Below are positions 61,962-64,000 of a stretch of 64,000 nt of DNA, one piece after another (positions within the stretch are counted from its first letter, which is position 1; each line of letters opens with the position of its first letter). Made by a program: the position numbers and the translations under genes. Source of the stretch: Enterovibrio sp. JCM 19048 (GTDB lineage Bacteria; Pseudomonadota; Gammaproteobacteria; Enterobacterales; Vibrionaceae); the NCBI GenBank assembly GCA_001310415.1, contig BAXE01000003.1, positions 186,001-250,000 of the forward strand. Direction: 5' to 3'. Under the pieces are notes generated by a model. The model did no database searches and had not been told where the DNA came from. It saw only the letters and a list, made by a program, of their open reading frames with translations.

Positions 61962-63031
61962 ATGAAAGACAAAAGGATTGAACAAATCGCCAACATGTTG
62001 GCAAATCACTCTCTGGAAATTCAGCCGGGTGAAAAAGTGATGATCGCGGCACTGGAAGAATGCAGCATTCCGTTTGCAAAAGCTCTGAACCGTGAAGTGA
62101 TTAAAGCCGGTGGCTTGCCCCAGGTTCAGTTCCTGAGTGAAGAAATGCGCAACGATGTCATGAAATACGGCAGTGATGAGCAAATTGCCTGGGTACCTGA
62201 GATTGAAGACTACGGTATGGAATGGGCAGACGTTTATATTGCATTGCGTGGTGCCTCCAACCTTTATCAGCACAATGCGATTCCTCCGCACAAAAAAGCG
62301 CTGAGCCAGAAAACACAGGGCATTGTTTCAACCGCCCGTTGGCAAAAAACGCGCTGGTGCTTGTTACGGGTTCCCAACCTCAACACCGCACATCAGGCAA
62401 AGCTGGATGAAGAAACCATTCTTGAGCAGTTCTTCAATGCGTGTTTGCTTGACTGGTCGAGTTACCGCGAAGAGTGGCAGCGCCTTTGTGACTATCTGGA
62501 AAGCGGCGATGAAATCCGAATCGTCGCTAAAAACACGGATCTGACGTTTTCTACCAAAGGCCGCAAATGGGTCGTGTTTGATGGTAAAGCCAATATGCCT
62601 GATGGAGAAATTGCGACGGCACCGGTGACTGAAACCATCAATGGCTATATTTCCTTTGAGAACCCCGGCGTTTTAGGCGGGCAGCTTATGGAGAACATTT
62701 ACCTGGAATGGTGTGACGGGAAGCTGGTGAAGGCGAGTGCAAGCACCAACGAGGACTATCTGCACGGTATTCTGGCAACAGATGATGGTGCAGGTCTGAT
62801 TGGTGAGTTTGCTTTTGGCCTGAACCCAGAAATGAAGGTGTTTACCAACGATATCCTGATTGATGAAAAGATTGGCGGTACGTTGCACATAGCTTTGGGG
62901 CGCGCTACCCACAATGCGGCGGGGTCAATATGTCGTCTATTCACTGGGACATCATCAAAGACACCAGAGAAGAAGGGAAAGTCTATTTGGATGGCAAATT
63001 GGTATTTGATGCCGGTGAATTTCTGATCTGA
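61962..63031 (+). CDS. M29-type metallo-aminopeptidase family protein in a sugar operon (frameshifted)
   Basis: About 356 residues. M29 family features: CLLDWSSYREEWQRL, MPDGEIATAPV, GEFAFGLNP, HIALGRATHNAAG and SIHWDII, which together supply the Glu, Glu, His, His-x-Asp metal set. Immediately follows permease 2 (no gap). One base lost near 62930 and the C-terminus reads on to 63031. A true peptidase would be odd here; hydrolysis of an amide- or ester-linked sugar derivative is an alternative. Confidence 0.82.
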
Positions 63032-63049
63032 ACCGCCATGGCGTAAGGG

Positions 63050-64000
63050 ATGACAATGACTGAGTTTTACCTTGGGGTTGATATTGGTACCTATTCAAGT
63101 AAAGGCGTACTGGTGAACCAACACGGCGAAGTGATTGCCGAGCATGTTATTGCCCACCGGTTGGATGTGCCGCAAGAAGGGTGGGCAGAACATGATGCAA
63201 AAACAATTTGGTGGGGCGAGTTTGTTGCTATCACTAAAGCCTTGTTGTCAGTGTCAGGGGTCGATCCCAGTCAGATAAAAGCTGTCGCGCACAGTGCTCT
63301 TGCGCCTTGTCTGGTTTGCGCGGATGAGCAGGGTGAACCGCTTCACCCTGCAATTCTCTATGGCATCGACACACGGGCAGCACAGCAACAAAAAGAAATT
63401 AATGCCCTGTTGGGAGAAGAGGCTATTTTCTCGCTAAGTGGCACGACACTGTCGTCGCAATCGGTGACACCCAAAATCCGCTGGGTGCAGCAAAACATGC
63501 CGGAGGTTTGGGCCCGTACCCACTATCTCTTTTCAGCATCCGGTTATATCACGTTCCAGTTAACCGGCGCCTATTGTCTGGATATCTACGATGCGATTGG
63601 CTATCCCGGCCTTTTGACAATCAGTCCATCAGTTGGGATAGTCAAAATCAATTGGCGTTAGGTATTGATAAGGCGTTGCCGGAATTGATTTGGGCAACAC
63701 AGATTGCGGGTTCTGTGTCTGAACAGGCAGCAATTGAAACCGGGTTAAAGAAAGGAACGCCGGTGTTGCCTGGTTGCGCCGATGCCGCGTCAGAGGCACT
63801 GGCTGCAGGGATGAAGTCCGTTGGCGATACCATGATGATGTACGGCAGCTCTACGTTTTTCATGACCAGAACGCCAAAGTTACCCGAATCAAAAGTGTTC
63901 TGGGGGAACCATTTCCTAGAGCCTGAAACTTTCATCATGAGCGGTGGCACCGCAACCTGTGGCAGTTTGTTAACCTGGTTTTTAGATCAGTTTGCGCAGG
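63050..64000 (+). CDS. FGGY family carbohydrate kinase (partial, frameshifted)
   Basis: Starts 18 bp after the M29 gene (AAGGG ribosome site) with the ATP-binding GVDIGTYSSKGVLVN; later family parts GCADAASEALAAGM and YGSSTFFMT. Runs out of the window. One base lost near 63617. Probably phosphorylates the imported sugar or polyol, giving the phosphate substrate for BtpA. Specificity cannot be read from the part visible. Confidence 0.85.

Noticed and set aside
56588..64000. Calling the sugar operon an AI-2 (lsr) system
   Set aside because: The binding protein appears to lack most AI-2 contacts and LsrF, LsrG and LsrR are absent.
1..64000. tRNA, rRNA, CRISPR arrays, integrase or transposase genes
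   Set aside because: None found on reading both strands; no repeat-spacer pattern and no matching proteins.

Overview
The window looks like a chromosomal segment of a marine gammaproteobacterium, most likely Vibrionaceae; the mix of a hydroxyectoine degradation locus, a PTS-IIC/EAL fusion, a GH18 chitinase and an Lpp-type lipoprotein would fit Grimontia or Enterovibrio. This is inference from gene content only. No rRNA, tRNA, CRISPR array, prophage or intact insertion sequence was seen. A striking property is about 57 single-frame breaks in otherwise well conserved genes. Almost all behave as loss of one base, often one C of a short C run, and a few as gain of one base in an A, T, G or C run. 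They hit housekeeping and accessory genes alike, so I treat them as probable sequencing or assembly indels. I annotate each broken gene as one CDS and give the approximate break points.

Layout. 1-3.1 kb: sulfide/persulfide module (SQR fusion, Blh-type persulfide dioxygenase, TauE exporter, divergent Rrf2 regulator). 3.2-5.7 kb: a GFA-family enzyme and an LTA-synthase-like membrane sulfatase. 5.8-19.4 kb: complete ectoine/hydroxyectoine catabolism. On the minus strand run doeA, doeB, the TRAP binding protein uehA, doeX, doeC, doeD and eutB-eutC-eutA; on the plus strand run the MocR regulator enuR and the TRAP permeases uehB-uehC. The shared intergenic region carries four CAATG(T/C) repeats spaced exactly 10 bp apart. 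19.7-20.5 kb: an APH-type kinase. 20.8-26.3 kb: a PTS-EIIC/EAL phosphodiesterase, an FKBP isomerase and a secreted multidomain chitinase.

26.4-41.5 kb: BCCT osmolyte transporter, DksA-like and Spy-like proteins, an M16 lipoprotein peptidase, PhzF-like enzyme, an EAL/HDOD protein with a hybrid histidine kinase, NhaA, a DUF4442 thioesterase-like protein and a Nudix hydrolase. 41.7-49 kb: DEAD-box helicase, alpha/beta hydrolase, a 25-residue membrane protein, SgrR-like regulator, an imperfect-palindrome repeat element, an AEC transporter and unknown genes. 49-56.3 kb: envelope and redox functions (MsrPQ, an outer-membrane-like protein, L,D-transpeptidase converging on Lpp, a copper/SCO delivery operon, a DUF368 lipid carrier translocase and a DUF4336 protein).

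56.6-64 kb: a seven-gene operon, cut by the window end, of a BtpA/SgcQ protein, a CUT2 ABC importer (binding protein, double ATPase, two permeases), an M29-type aminopeptidase and an FGGY kinase. A CRP-like site precedes it. Its substrate is not evident, and it is the best candidate here for an undescribed catabolic system.
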